NCBI GenBank assembly: GCA_002352045.1
Contig: DEHT01000026.1
Span: 4,785-27,075, forward strand
DNA length: 22,291 bases
Reading direction: 5' to 3'
Source of the DNA: Chitinophagaceae bacterium UBA2793
GTDB lineage: Bacteria; Bacteroidota; Bacteroidia; Chitinophagales; Chitinophagaceae
How positions within the stretch are numbered: position 1 is the stretch's first letter; every line of letters starts with the position of its first letter. The position numbers were made by a program, and so were the translations under genes. This document shows positions 8,801-16,366 of the stretch, one piece after another. The notes below the pieces were generated by a model. That model was not told where the DNA came from. It saw nothing but the letters and a program-made list of their open reading frames with translations, and did no database searches.

Positions 8801-10746
8801 CCAATGGTAGTGTTGCCATATACATTTAAAATACTATTACCAATACTATTGAAGTTTATACTATGAGCATTAAGGGTATTACCGGTTGCTAAAAAATCGG
8901 TACCATTATCGGCACTCATGTTTACATCTTCCTGAACATTTAAAACATATCCATTATTCAGCAATCGCATTTGCTTTCGGCGTAAAGCTGTATAAGCGCC
9001 GGCGTTGCTAAAGTTGCCATTGATGGTAAGACTTTTAATATTAAAGTTGGCATTGATAATAGAAGAAGCAAGGTCAATATCGTTTCCACCATCAGCACTA
9101 TAATTGATGGTTACATTGGTACAGGTAGAAGGCACTATTGCCGGAGACCAGCTTGCCGGGTTGTTCCAGTTTTTAGTTTCATTTGCAGTGAGGGTCATGG
9201 TAGCAAATTCGTTGCAGGTACTGGTTGTAATACATGCATTGGCAGTGCCTGTACTGTAAAAAGGAGTTCCTGTACAATTGGCATTATAGGCATATACCCA
9301 AAAACAATATTCGGTTGCCTGAAAAATATTGGTTGCAGAAAAGGAAGTGGCTGTACCATTGGCAATAATGGTGCCACCCAAAGCATTGGAACCTATTGGG
9401 TAGGTTACACCATTCACCGGGGTTATGGGTGCCGTTGCTCCGGTTGTTTGAATTACCAGGTAGCCCGATGCGCCGGAGCCTGTAAAGCTTCCATTAATGG
9501 CAAAAGATGGCGTAGTAATAAAATTTAGATTTAATGCGGTGGGATTGCCGGGAGTAGTACAGGCGGGAGGTTGCTCCACCATTAATAAATAATCTTCTGC
9601 CTGGCCAGTGCCACTACTTTGGCAAGGGCCGGTAGCATATCCACCTCTGCGTTTAATCACCCTCATTCTAGTAGTACCGGATAATGCAGTAAGTGGAACC
9701 GATATGGAACCATTTACGGAGCCGGTACCCGATAAGCTTCCAATATTATAAATACCGTCATCGGTTAAATCGCCATTTTGATTCCAGTCTATAAAAACAT
9801 TATAGTAATCTACATTGCCGGGGCCACCATTCCCATTACCCGAAATATTGATTGTGTAGGTTGAGCCCATGTTTACAGTACCCATATTACAAAATTGTTG
9901 CCAGGGTTCTGTGCCGGTATTGGAATGATTGATTCCGGCAAAAGTTACATTTGTAATAGCTCTAACTGTACTGAAAGAAGGTGTACATAATGTAGGCAAT
10001 CCATTGTAAGAAATTATTACCTGCCCGTTTCCGCCATTGCCTCCGGCTGCCGAAGCAAAACCGCCTACCGGTACTCTGCCACCACCGCCCCCACCACCGG
10101 GACTACTAGCATTCATTCCATTTCCATTGGCTCCATTTCCGCCATTACCGCCACCTACGGGTGCAAGGGCACCTAAAGAACCGGTAGCATTCAACCCATT
10201 TGCAGCATTACCTGCAGAAGATCCTCCGCCACCGCCTATTAAAGCAGTACCGGCAAAACCATTACCTCCATTGTAAGTAGCTGCTGTGGCTCCGGCACCT
10301 CCGGCGCCTAAACCAAAAAATCCATTGCCACCACCCATACCGGCATTTGCAGAAAACCCAAATGCACTTGAATTACCTCCATTACTTCCGGAACTGCCAC
10401 CGGCACCCACAACTATTGTATAAGTTGTTCCGGGTGTTACTGCTATACCAGACTGAGTTCTGTAAGCACCACCGCCGCCACCACCACCAGCACACGGGCC
10501 AATGCCAAAACCCGTAACAGCAAAGCCGCCGCCACCGCCGGCTCCCCATATTTCAACATTTAAAGAAGTAACACCGCATGGAGCAGTCCAGGTATAAGTT
10601 CCTGCATTGCTATATTGAATTGTTTGTAATTGAGCAAAGCTTTCACCGTTGGAAAAAAATGTAAAAAGGAAGAATAAAATAAAATGATAGAAAAATAATT
10701 GCAAAGAATTGGCAAAAGCATTTGAATGCTTAGTGGGGTTTTTCAT
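5806..10746 (-). CDS. Giant T9SS-secreted protein: Gly-rich and GEVED head, beta-helix-like stalk, C-terminal sorting domain
   Basis: A 1646-residue protein. I chose ATG 10746 over an in-frame TTG 18 bases upstream because it gives a clean signal peptide (MKNPTKHSNA ... hydrophobic ... ESFAQ). Domains in order: Gly-rich domain at about 45-245 (TYTWTAPCGVTSLNVEIWGA, then G-runs); GEVED domain at about 255-390 (FIDWNQNGD, GQAEDYLLMV); an FN3-like module at about 395-510 (ATEYCFWVYAYNANC); a long Asn/Gly-rich region at about 515-1060 with recurring NNFPANF and YGNLxLS units, probably beta-helical; a region near 1070-1180 (YQKWNLLAVPLS) often found before T9SS ends; a beta-sandwich at about 1460-1550 (VLPVNFVKI ... 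YEVERSSNGSNF); and a type A-like sorting domain over the last 85 residues (INPVVARQLNIRF ... GNYKVLINSD). Expected to cross the outer membrane by T9SS and be anchored or released at the surface. Ligand unknown; adhesin role inferred. Confidence 0.92.
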   Translation of the reverse strand: MKNPTKHSNAFANSLQLFFYHFILFFLFTFFSNGESFAQLQTIQYSNAGTYTWTAPCGVTSLNVEIWGAGGGGGFAVTGFGIGPCAGGGGGGGAYRTQSGIAVTPGTTYTIVVGAGGSSGSNGGNSSAFGFSANAGMGGGNGFFGLGAGGAGATAATYNGGNGFAGTALIGGGGGSSAGNAANGLNATGSLGALAPVGGGNGGNGANGNGMNASSPGGGGGGGRVPVGGFASAAGGNGGNGQVIISYNGLPTLCTPSFSTVRAITNVTFAGINHSNTGTEPWQQFCNMGTVNMGSTYTINISGNGNGGPGNVDYYNVFIDWNQNGDLTDDGIYNIGSLSGTGSVNGSISVPLTALSGTTRMRVIKRRGGYATGPCQSSGTGQAEDYLLMVEQPPACTTPGNPTALNLNFITTPSFAINGSFTGSGASGYLVIQTTGATAPITPVNGVTYPIGSNALGGTIIANGTATSFSATNIFQATEYCFWVYAYNANCTGTPFYSTGTANACITTSTCNEFATMTLTANETKNWNNPASWSPAIVPSTCTNVTINYSADGGNDIDLASSIINANFNIKSLTINGNFSNAGAYTALRRKQMRLLNNGYVLNVQEDVNMSADNGTDFLATGNTLNAHSINFNSIGNSILNVYGNTTIGGLNDEQLSVFGSDAGAPTFYFWGNVTFNKYANAAPNGTYVFEKNGAITQSLVNNISNNNTSLRLLFQNMKVGEAGTSFPILNLSGDAGALKTGIAGGNLSIKSGAILNLPNGTGLSQHTATANGNFTMDATAQLNVAGTTSNVTHSGVTYAGYAGNNFPANFANYNFIQSSTVNYNSNGGIHQTIFPFVTYGNLVLSVGNSMPVLSNKTFNASVAGIAGNLSVEPYASMNLQTNTANRTNPGGVFTLASNANLSVGGNAGGAGFNNNFPANFNSKVFAANSNTYYNYGGEQGIYADVDYGNLYLSITGNKTAPAILNLNGNLAINGSANFIHNNGTVYFNAAANAQSYSATTPATFYNITNNNTHASGLTVLSNLSVVNEINLSANARLFLTGDIILLSTAAATASVGQLPATAIINYSNGGRFEVQRFIQHYQKWNLLAVPLSNTGSLRTTWQENGLVGPSVAGMGTQITGPGGANGLDAHSPGNSVKWWNPVTQAFTMVTNTLTEAANRSDGFFTYARGDRNYGPGAAGSITTLRAKGEIFSGANPPVAFTRSGLAATASVSFANPYASAIDFAKLYADATNIKAGFHVWDPTLTGNYSVGGYQYITTDGIITPGTGLYSQANVGTNYTHIQSGQAVYVEPLLAGTLSLSFSESHKTSGSRLLSRTEGETPSMLSTMLHNSDGTLLDGNRVLYHAQYTNQLGAEDGSKILNSGENFGILSNTRRLIVEGRKPPVANDTIYYNMSNLRNQPYRLSFAPMHLSNTGLLAELIDNYLQIRTPVSLTDSSFYNFTVNNDAASKAASRFMLVFKTATVLPVNFVKISARANADKSNTINWSVANEINMVQYEVERSSNGSNFVSIGSTSANGAANYQQTDLLPMDKENFYRIKALGLGAEVVYSPIVKIASAKLQASISIINPVVARQLNIRFTNQALGNYAVVIMANNGQMIQTERIAITAPYTTQAISILPTVATGNYKVLINSDKAEVVFSENILIP

Positions 10747-11156
10747 AATATAGAACTGCAACAATGCTGCGTAATGTTAGGGTTAAAGAATAACTAAGGG
10801 GTTAAAAAACCGTTTAGCAAAATGCCAAATTAGTAGGCAAACGAAAAAAAAACATTTTTAGTATCTAAAACCTGTAGTGTTATAAAAACTTAAGCTTGGC
10901 TTTTTTAAAAGCAAAGCCACGCACAAAGGTAAATGGCTGCTCTCATCCCATTTTTCAGCATCTTTAATTTGGCGCAGCTTTTTATGTTCACAAATTTTGG
11001 GGCCAGGCGAGGCAGTTCCATGCAGCATATTTAAGCGATATAAATATTGAAGTGCAATGAGAGCTAATAGCAAAACAGGTTATCAATAAATAAAAAAGCA
11101 GCAGCCCCTTTTTTTTAAAGAGGCTGCAGTATATAAATAAACACAAAGGAAAAAGC
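10747..11156. other. Intergenic region upstream of the second giant gene
   Basis: The stretch holds the terminator of the upstream 545-residue-protein gene (11089-11127) and presumably the promoter of the giant gene that starts at 10746. On the minus strand at about 10820-10850 there are TTTG-containing tracts but no exact TAnnTTTG box. A minus-strand frame at 10858-11073 has only a TTG start, no recognisable domain and weak composition, so I do not call it a gene. Confidence 0.5.
11089..11127 (-). terminator. Intrinsic terminator after the 545-residue T9SS protein gene
   Basis: The arms gcagccccttt (11101-11111) and aaagaggctgc (11117-11127) pair over 11 positions with one mismatch around a 5-base loop. 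On the minus strand the stem is followed by a T-rich tract (complement of 11090-11098). It lies 30 bases beyond the stop codon of the 11157-12794 gene. Confidence 0.85.
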
Positions 11157-12794
11157 TTACATTTTTTGTACCCTTCCTACAAATTTCAAATCTTCATTTA
11201 CAATTATTACCTGATACAGGCCCGAAGGTATATTTGGCATATTATTCATTTGAATAGCATTGGAACCCTTAGTTACATTGATGTTGGTAGAATAAACGGT
11301 TTGTCCTTTCATATTTACCAATTGCATAGTTGCTTTTGCACTGCGTTGTGCGCTAAAAGAAACGGTGAATGCGTGGGTAAATGGATTAGGATACAGTTCC
11401 ATTCCTTTTACATCGTTGCCCAAACTCAATCTAACAATATTGCTTAAAGTAGATTTTCCATCTAAATCAACCTGGCGTAAGCGATAATATACATAACCTT
11501 GTCCGTTGATACGATCCTGGTATTGATACTTTTGAGCAATAGATGTATTTCCTGCACCTGCAATGGTTGCAATTTTATCAAATTTCAAACCATCGGTACT
11601 ACGCAACAATTCAAATTCTTTATTATTGAATTCCTGGCTGGTTGCCCAATCTAATGTACTGATGCCACTATTGTATTTTCCGGTGAAAGACACCATGCTA
11701 ACCGGCATGGGTGAGCAGGAAGGTACAACTAAAGTGTATTCATTAAAGAAGCCGCAAGTAGGGTTAGACAAACCTGAAGGGTCGGTTGACACCACTGCAC
11801 GGTATTTATAACCATTCATTGACTGGGTAACTACCCCAATATTATAACTTAAAGAATAACTTGTACCGGTAAAAGTTGCCTGAGCAGGAGCACCAATATT
11901 GGTAAAGCTTAAACCACCATTGGTACTTACCTGGTACTGATACCAACTGTTTGAAGCGGTAGCATCCGTAACAGTAAAGAGAGCATTTACATTTGCGCCT
12001 TCGCAAAATTGTGCCGGCTGGCTAGCAACTGCAATATTTGATCCACAAAGTTGGAATGAGATATCATCAATGCCCAAATCGTTTCCACTGGCAACAGCAG
12101 TGGCGTTTATCACTTCTAAATCTACCGAACTGGTTGTAGCAACAAAACTGCCACTTACTTTTACCCAGGTAGGTGTATTGGTATATGCAATGGGGCCCGA
12201 TGTTACCATTACATTGCCATTTACTCTAAAAGATATATTTGGTTCTGAACCTGCACCAGCCGAAGGGCTTGAAGCCGGAAGTAAATTAATTACCCAGGCA
12301 GAAAATTCATAGGTAGCACCAATACAAACCGGAATATTTTTAATTTTATAAAATACTGGGCTCACCGAATTGTTTGGTGCGCCATTTACAGCCATAAAAT
12401 AACCACCATCGCCGGTGTGGTCCCAACCACGCCAATCGCCTTTAATACAGTTACCTCCGTTGGCATCACCAATGGTTTTTAAAATACTATACCTGCCTTC
12501 TGGCTGTAAGCCTGCATTAGCAGCAGTGTATGTATAATCTGAGCATGGAATCATAGAACCGGTACCTGCGGTACAACCTGTAAGTGCGGAACCTACATTG
12601 TTTAGAGGGCTGTAGGTATTACTACCGTTTCTTAAACAGGCGCTTCCGGAATTATTAGCAGTAATTGCCGGAGTGCTAAAGGTACCCTTGGCTCCTAATA
12701 AATTGGGGCCTTTAACACCATTACATTGTGCATTAACTTTTTGAAGGCTGGCAAAAATGGCCATTACTCCAATAAACATGTAAAACTTTTTCAT
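11157..12794 (-). CDS. T9SS type A sorting-domain protein with jelly-roll and Ig-like domains
   Basis: A complete 545-residue secreted protein from ATG 12794. Residues 1-22 are a signal peptide (MKKFYMFIGVMAIFASLQKVNAQ). Residues about 40-255 look like a carbohydrate-binding or MAM-like beta-sandwich: IKGDWRGWDHTGDGGYFMAVNG, then ISFRVNGN, then the closing GNDLGIDDISFQLCG, which matches a module in the giant protein at 2-5464. Residues about 256-360 are Ig-like (YQYQVSTNGGLSFTNIG). Residues about 365-455 are the beta-sandwich common before T9SS ends (MPVSMVSFTGKY ... EFELLRSTDGLKF). The last 80 residues are a classic type A sorting domain (LYPNPFTHAFTVSF ... SGLYQVIIVN). It is followed by its own terminator, so it is probably transcribed separately from the giant genes. 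The ligand is unknown; binding to a glycan or matrix is inferred from the fold type only. Confidence 0.93.
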   Translation of the reverse strand: MKKFYMFIGVMAIFASLQKVNAQCNGVKGPNLLGAKGTFSTPAITANNSGSACLRNGSNTYSPLNNVGSALTGCTAGTGSMIPCSDYTYTAANAGLQPEGRYSILKTIGDANGGNCIKGDWRGWDHTGDGGYFMAVNGAPNNSVSPVFYKIKNIPVCIGATYEFSAWVINLLPASSPSAGAGSEPNISFRVNGNVMVTSGPIAYTNTPTWVKVSGSFVATTSSVDLEVINATAVASGNDLGIDDISFQLCGSNIAVASQPAQFCEGANVNALFTVTDATASNSWYQYQVSTNGGLSFTNIGAPAQATFTGTSYSLSYNIGVVTQSMNGYKYRAVVSTDPSGLSNPTCGFFNEYTLVVPSCSPMPVSMVSFTGKYNSGISTLDWATSQEFNNKEFELLRSTDGLKFDKIATIAGAGNTSIAQKYQYQDRINGQGYVYYRLRQVDLDGKSTLSNIVRLSLGNDVKGMELYPNPFTHAFTVSFSAQRSAKATMQLVNMKGQTVYSTNINVTKGSNAIQMNNMPNIPSGLYQVIIVNEDLKFVGRVQKM

Positions 12795-13087
12795 TTCCTT
12801 GTGATTTAAATGTGTTCAAATAATAAATAAGTAAGCGGAAATGCAAAGGATGATTAGATAGAAACGTCTATCAGAGGAAATTGATATTAAAGTATTCAGA
12901 AAGGTTTAGGGGGCTTGCTGAATGAAGTAAGTAAGATTGAAACAGTTAATTGAGGTAAGCAATCTTTCTGTTTCTGTGTAAGACTTTGTAAAGATGTGGA
13001 ATTTACGGTTACAAATGCGTTTTTACTCAAACTTTTTTTTAAAAAAAATTTAAATAGTTGAATTTCAAATATTTAGCAAGTGAAAAA
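12795..13087. other. Leader and intergenic region with a small palindrome
   Basis: A GGA-containing purine stretch sits directly before ATG 12794. A minus-strand TTTG followed 19 bases later by ATTATTTG could be an imperfect promoter (about 12819-12849). A perfect 6-bp inverted repeat with a 4-base loop, gatagaaacgtctatc, lies at 12857-12872, 63-78 bases upstream of the start; it could be an operator or chance. The rest, to 13087, shows nothing recognisable. Confidence 0.35.
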
Positions 13088-13291
13088 TTACGCCTTTTTT
13101 GGAGAGGAAAGAATGTTTTTGGTAAGATTGGTATCTATATTACGGATATCATCATCAGTGATAATGTCATTTATATCGCTCAAATGCCTGTTTATCTTTT
13201 GTTTGGTAGCTAGGTCCTGGTAACGAATTATTTCTTCGCTAACAAGGGTGGAACGAGTAGGCTCGTGCAATGATTTAGAAGTTGATTTCAT
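13088..13291 (-). CDS. Small hypothetical protein, 67 residues
   Basis: The frame runs from ATG 13291 to TAA at 13088. The product is hydrophilic and charged, with no signal peptide or membrane segment. Its middle reads EEIIRYQDLATKQKINRHLS, followed by an acidic stretch (DINDIITDDDIRNID) and a basic end (SSPKKA). The composition is more protein-like than that of random frames here, and it sits alone between the terminator of the S46 peptidase gene and the leader of the 545-residue protein gene without overlapping another gene. I do not recognise the family. It could be a small regulatory or intrinsically flexible helical protein; a spurious frame remains possible. Confidence 0.55.
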   Translation of the reverse strand: MKSTSKSLHEPTRSTLVSEEIIRYQDLATKQKINRHLSDINDIITDDDIRNIDTNLTKNILSSPKKA

Positions 13292-13423
13292 GTTGCTCGT
13301 TTTAAGATGTAGTGTAGAGTGCTAAGAAATAAAAAAACTTTCTAAATTCAAAGCAGCTTTCCTATCGGTAACATTAAGTTAATATAAGCGGGGAAAATAT
13401 GTGAATAAGGCTCGGGAAATTTC

Positions 13424-13462
13424 GATAAAAAAAATGCGATGGACAATACTCCCATCGCATTT
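13424..13462 (-). terminator. Intrinsic terminator after the S46 peptidase gene
   Basis: A perfect 11-bp stem (aaatgcgatgg at 13432-13442 with ccatcgcattt at 13452-13462) encloses a 9-base loop. On the minus strand a run of eight T follows. It lies 26 bases after the stop codon of the peptidase gene. Confidence 0.9.
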
Positions 13463-13487
13463 AAAAATCACTTTATATAAATATGAA

Positions 13488-15656
13488 TTATTTTTTCTTT
13501 TTTGGGTAAACCAATTTCATTTCTTTTACTAAGTGGCCTGCTCCCGCAAACTTGTCAGCAATAAATAATACATACCTTATATCAACCATTATATTTCTAC
13601 AAATGGAAGGGTCGTAATTAATATCACTCATGGTACCTTCCCATACCCGGTCGAAATTTAATCCAATTAAATTACCATAGGCATCCAAAGCAGGGCTACC
13701 GCTATTTCCACCGGTAGTATGGTTGCTTGCAATAAAACAAACAGGCATTTTACCATTGGTACCATAAGCGCCGTAATCTTTTTTGGAATATAAGTCTCTC
13801 AGTTTTTCCGGCACATCAAATTCATAATCTCCGGGTTTGTATTTTTCCATAACACCATCAAGGTAGGTAGCATATCCGTAGTTGGCTCCATCTTTAGGAA
13901 TGTATCCACCTACTTGTCCATAGGTAACTCTAAGGGTACTGTTGGCATCGGGATAAAACTTTTTTTCTTTCATTACTTCTAATTGCGCTTGCGTATAGGA
14001 ACGTTGCAATTTTGCAAGGCGATTGCTAATTTCTACGGATGGTTTTTGAACGGCAGACTGATAATTTTTTTGAAGTGCCGAAAACAGTTGTACCGCTTCA
14101 AAAGCCCTAATAGAAGCTACGGCTTCTGCCGCCGGTTTGGCAAGCAATGCTTTTAAGGCTGCTTCATTATACAAATCGCTTTGGTTGTACAGTTCATTTG
14201 CCAGTATTGAAAAGTTTTGATTAACAGATTTCAGTTTTGAACTAAACTCCGGCGCTACAAATACTGCTGCCTGTTCGTTGGCATACAAAGGCATTAATGC
14301 TTCAAATAGTTTTTTGTCAACATTTACATTATACTCTCCTATCATTCCATCTATAAATGCTTTTACAGATTTTAATCTTGCATCATATCCTTTTTCTGCA
14401 TTGGATTCATAAGCATTTGCCAATGCATTTAATTGCGATGCAATGGTAAACAATTCAATTTTGCTCATTATTTCGGTATAGTAATCCCTTGCATGACCAT
14501 ATTCTTTAAATGCATTATACTCGGTATTTAAATCCTGCAATAAACTTTTATAATTTGCAAAAGCAGGATTAGCTTCTACTCTTTGCTGAAATATTTTTTC
14601 GTAGTCTAATTTTTTGGCATTTGCATTTGTTTTAGTAAGCCCCAGTACTTCGCCCTGCCATTTTTTGTAAGCATTTTGAATGCTTGCATACTTTGCTGCA
14701 TATTGAATTTTTATGCCTTCGTCTTTACGCATAAAACCATCTATTACCTGCAAGGCTTTATCTCTAATAGCAATTTTAGCAGGATCATTTACGGTTCTAA
14801 TTTGCTCAACTGCTATTGCAGGCAAATATTGGGTAGTACGACCGGGGAAACCAAAAACCATGGTAAAATCTTTTTCACTAATGCCACTCATTGAAATTTT
14901 TAATGATCGTTTTGGGATGTAGGGAACATTTTCGGGTGAGTATTCTGCCGGCTGATTGTTTTTATCGGCATAAATGCGAAACATTGAAAAATCGCCGGTA
15001 TGCCTTGGCCAAACCCAATTGTCGGTATCTTTTCCAAAGTTACCAATGCTACTTGGTGGAGCTCCTACCAGGCGCACATCTCTAAAGGTTTCTGTTACAA
15101 ATAAAAAATATTGATTACCCTCAAAGAAAGCTCTCGTCATTACATCTTGCCTGGTTTCTTTTTTTGCATTTTTTCTGGCTTCCGATAAGTTTTTATCAAT
15201 TTGGTTTTGCCTCTCCATTTCGGTCATAGAAGCTGTTACACCTGCCAATGCTGCTTTTGTAACATTATCAATGCGTACAATAAAGGTTACAAACAAACCT
15301 TTATTGGGCAGTTCTTCTCCAAAGTTTTTTGCCCAAAAACCATCTCTGATATAATTATTTTGGAGCGATGAATGATTTTGTATTACATCAAAACCACAAT
15401 GGTGATTGGTTAACAAAAGACCTTTGTCGGAAATTACTTCTCCGGTACAAAAACCGCCAAAACTTACAATGGCATCTTTTAAACTGCTTTTGCTGATACT
15501 GTAAATATCCGATGCCGAAATTTTCATGCCCAGTTGCTTCATGCGAGCCTCGTTTAAGGTTTGCAACAATTGAGGCAACCACATGCCTTCGTCGGCCTTT
15601 GTAGTTTTAGTAAAAGACAATAAAAGAACAATCGAAAAAATTTTAATAAGTTTCAT
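13488..15656 (-). CDS. S46 family dipeptidyl-peptidase, predicted DPP11-type (Asp/Glu-specific)
   Basis: A 722-residue protein of normal length for S46 exopeptidases, which remove dipeptides from the N-terminus of peptides in the periplasm. Residues 1-21 form a signal peptide ending TKADEG. The chymotrypsin-like triad is visible: His85/His86 in LLTNHHCG, Asp222 in VWPRHTGDFSMFR, and Ser652 in TTGGNSGSP. The central helical domain (about 260-570) covers the active-site cleft in this family. Eighteen residues after the Ser, in GLNFDRVWEG, is Arg670. It aligns with Arg673 of Porphyromonas gingivalis DPP11, which sets preference for Asp/Glu at P1; DPP7-type enzymes carry Gly there. The end, VYPKKKK, is very basic and is not a T9SS domain. 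The gene follows a PyrR-like gene by 49 bases and has its own terminator. The family call is firm; the specificity is inferred from one residue. Confidence 0.95.
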   Translation of the reverse strand: MKLIKIFSIVLLLSFTKTTKADEGMWLPQLLQTLNEARMKQLGMKISASDIYSISKSSLKDAIVSFGGFCTGEVISDKGLLLTNHHCGFDVIQNHSSLQNNYIRDGFWAKNFGEELPNKGLFVTFIVRIDNVTKAALAGVTASMTEMERQNQIDKNLSEARKNAKKETRQDVMTRAFFEGNQYFLFVTETFRDVRLVGAPPSSIGNFGKDTDNWVWPRHTGDFSMFRIYADKNNQPAEYSPENVPYIPKRSLKISMSGISEKDFTMVFGFPGRTTQYLPAIAVEQIRTVNDPAKIAIRDKALQVIDGFMRKDEGIKIQYAAKYASIQNAYKKWQGEVLGLTKTNANAKKLDYEKIFQQRVEANPAFANYKSLLQDLNTEYNAFKEYGHARDYYTEIMSKIELFTIASQLNALANAYESNAEKGYDARLKSVKAFIDGMIGEYNVNVDKKLFEALMPLYANEQAAVFVAPEFSSKLKSVNQNFSILANELYNQSDLYNEAALKALLAKPAAEAVASIRAFEAVQLFSALQKNYQSAVQKPSVEISNRLAKLQRSYTQAQLEVMKEKKFYPDANSTLRVTYGQVGGYIPKDGANYGYATYLDGVMEKYKPGDYEFDVPEKLRDLYSKKDYGAYGTNGKMPVCFIASNHTTGGNSGSPALDAYGNLIGLNFDRVWEGTMSDINYDPSICRNIMVDIRYVLFIADKFAGAGHLVKEMKLVYPKKKK

Positions 15657-15705
15657 TTTGAAATCAGTTTTAAAAAATACAATTCAAGGATAATAATGGT
15701 TGATA

Positions 15706-16188
15706 TTATTTTAATTCGGCACCCAACACTTCGCCATTTTCTACTTTAACTATAATGGTTTCGTTGGTATGGGTAGCCACAGAATGGCCCACATAGTCAA
15801 CCGCAATTGGAAATAATTTATGGGTACGTTCCACCAGGGCAAGTGTTTGTATTTGTGCCGGGTGTGTTTCCAATAATGGCTTTAATGCATACAACATGGT
15901 GCGGCCACTATTGGCAACATCATCTATTAATAAAATATTGGCATCGTTAAAATCAATCTCCTCACTTAAACTAATTGCAGTGGGTTTGCTTTTATCCATA
16001 CTGAGGGATATCAAATTTATTTTGCCATCAAAAATTTTGCTCAGCATGTTTGCAATTATTTGGGCAATTACAATTCCGTTTTCTTTAATACCTATAAGTA
16101 CCAGCGAGCGCTTATTGTGATTGCGTTCTGCAATTTCCATTGCCATTCGCCTGAGTTTATTTTGTGCAATTTCCTTTGTAAGAATCAT
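15706..16188 (-). CDS. PyrR-like phosphoribosyltransferase
   Basis: A 160-residue type I phosphoribosyltransferase. The PRPP-binding loop is ILLIDDVANSGRT at residues 85-97, with the paired acidic residues Asp89/Asp90. The following block, LVERTHKLFPIAVDYVGHSV (119-138), resembles the PyrR signature (VDRGHRELPIRADYVG), so the closest relatives are PyrR-type uracil phosphoribosyltransferases and pyr regulators. Length is near the usual 170-180 but slightly short. No pyrimidine gene is nearby: downstream on the same strand, 49 bases away, is the S46 peptidase gene with no terminator between, so they may be co-transcribed. The start is ATG 16188. A TACCTTCG box, one mismatch from TAnnTTTG, lies about 10 bases upstream. 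A pyr regulatory role is not supported here; salvage or an undefined role is possible. Confidence 0.85.
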   Translation of the reverse strand: MILTKEIAQNKLRRMAMEIAERNHNKRSLVLIGIKENGIVIAQIIANMLSKIFDGKINLISLSMDKSKPTAISLSEEIDFNDANILLIDDVANSGRTMLYALKPLLETHPAQIQTLALVERTHKLFPIAVDYVGHSVATHTNETIIVKVENGEVLGAELK

Positions 16189-16294
16189 AGTAGCGAAGGT
16201 AGTAGAAAGCTACCAAAAGGGCAACTGGTAATAATTGTTATCGGTTACGGGTTAATGTATAATTTAGAAAGTTTATTATTTTTTAAAGATAGAA

Positions 16295-16324
16295 TTGTGG
16301 TATGAGTTTAATTAGATAAATTTA
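16295..16324 (+). promoter_or_regulatory. Possible promoter for the membrane Fe-S gene
   Basis: TTG at 16295-16297 is followed after 19 bases by TAAATTTA at 16317-16324, one mismatch from the Bacteroidota TTG-N17-23-TAnnTTTG pattern. It lies 43 bases upstream of ATG 16367, in the divergent spacer with the phosphoribosyltransferase gene. Confidence 0.4.
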
Positions 16325-16366
16325 AAAAATCCTCGCTACCTTAGCCGCACAACTCTTAATGCCATT

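Noticed and set aside
10858..11073. 71-residue minus-strand frame between two T9SS genes
   Set aside because: It starts only with TTG, has no recognisable domain or credible signal peptide, and its composition is not convincing.
16189..16366. Possible riboswitch or pyr-type RNA leader near the PyrR-like gene
   Set aside because: No conserved anti-terminator or terminator pairing is visible in this AT-rich divergent spacer.
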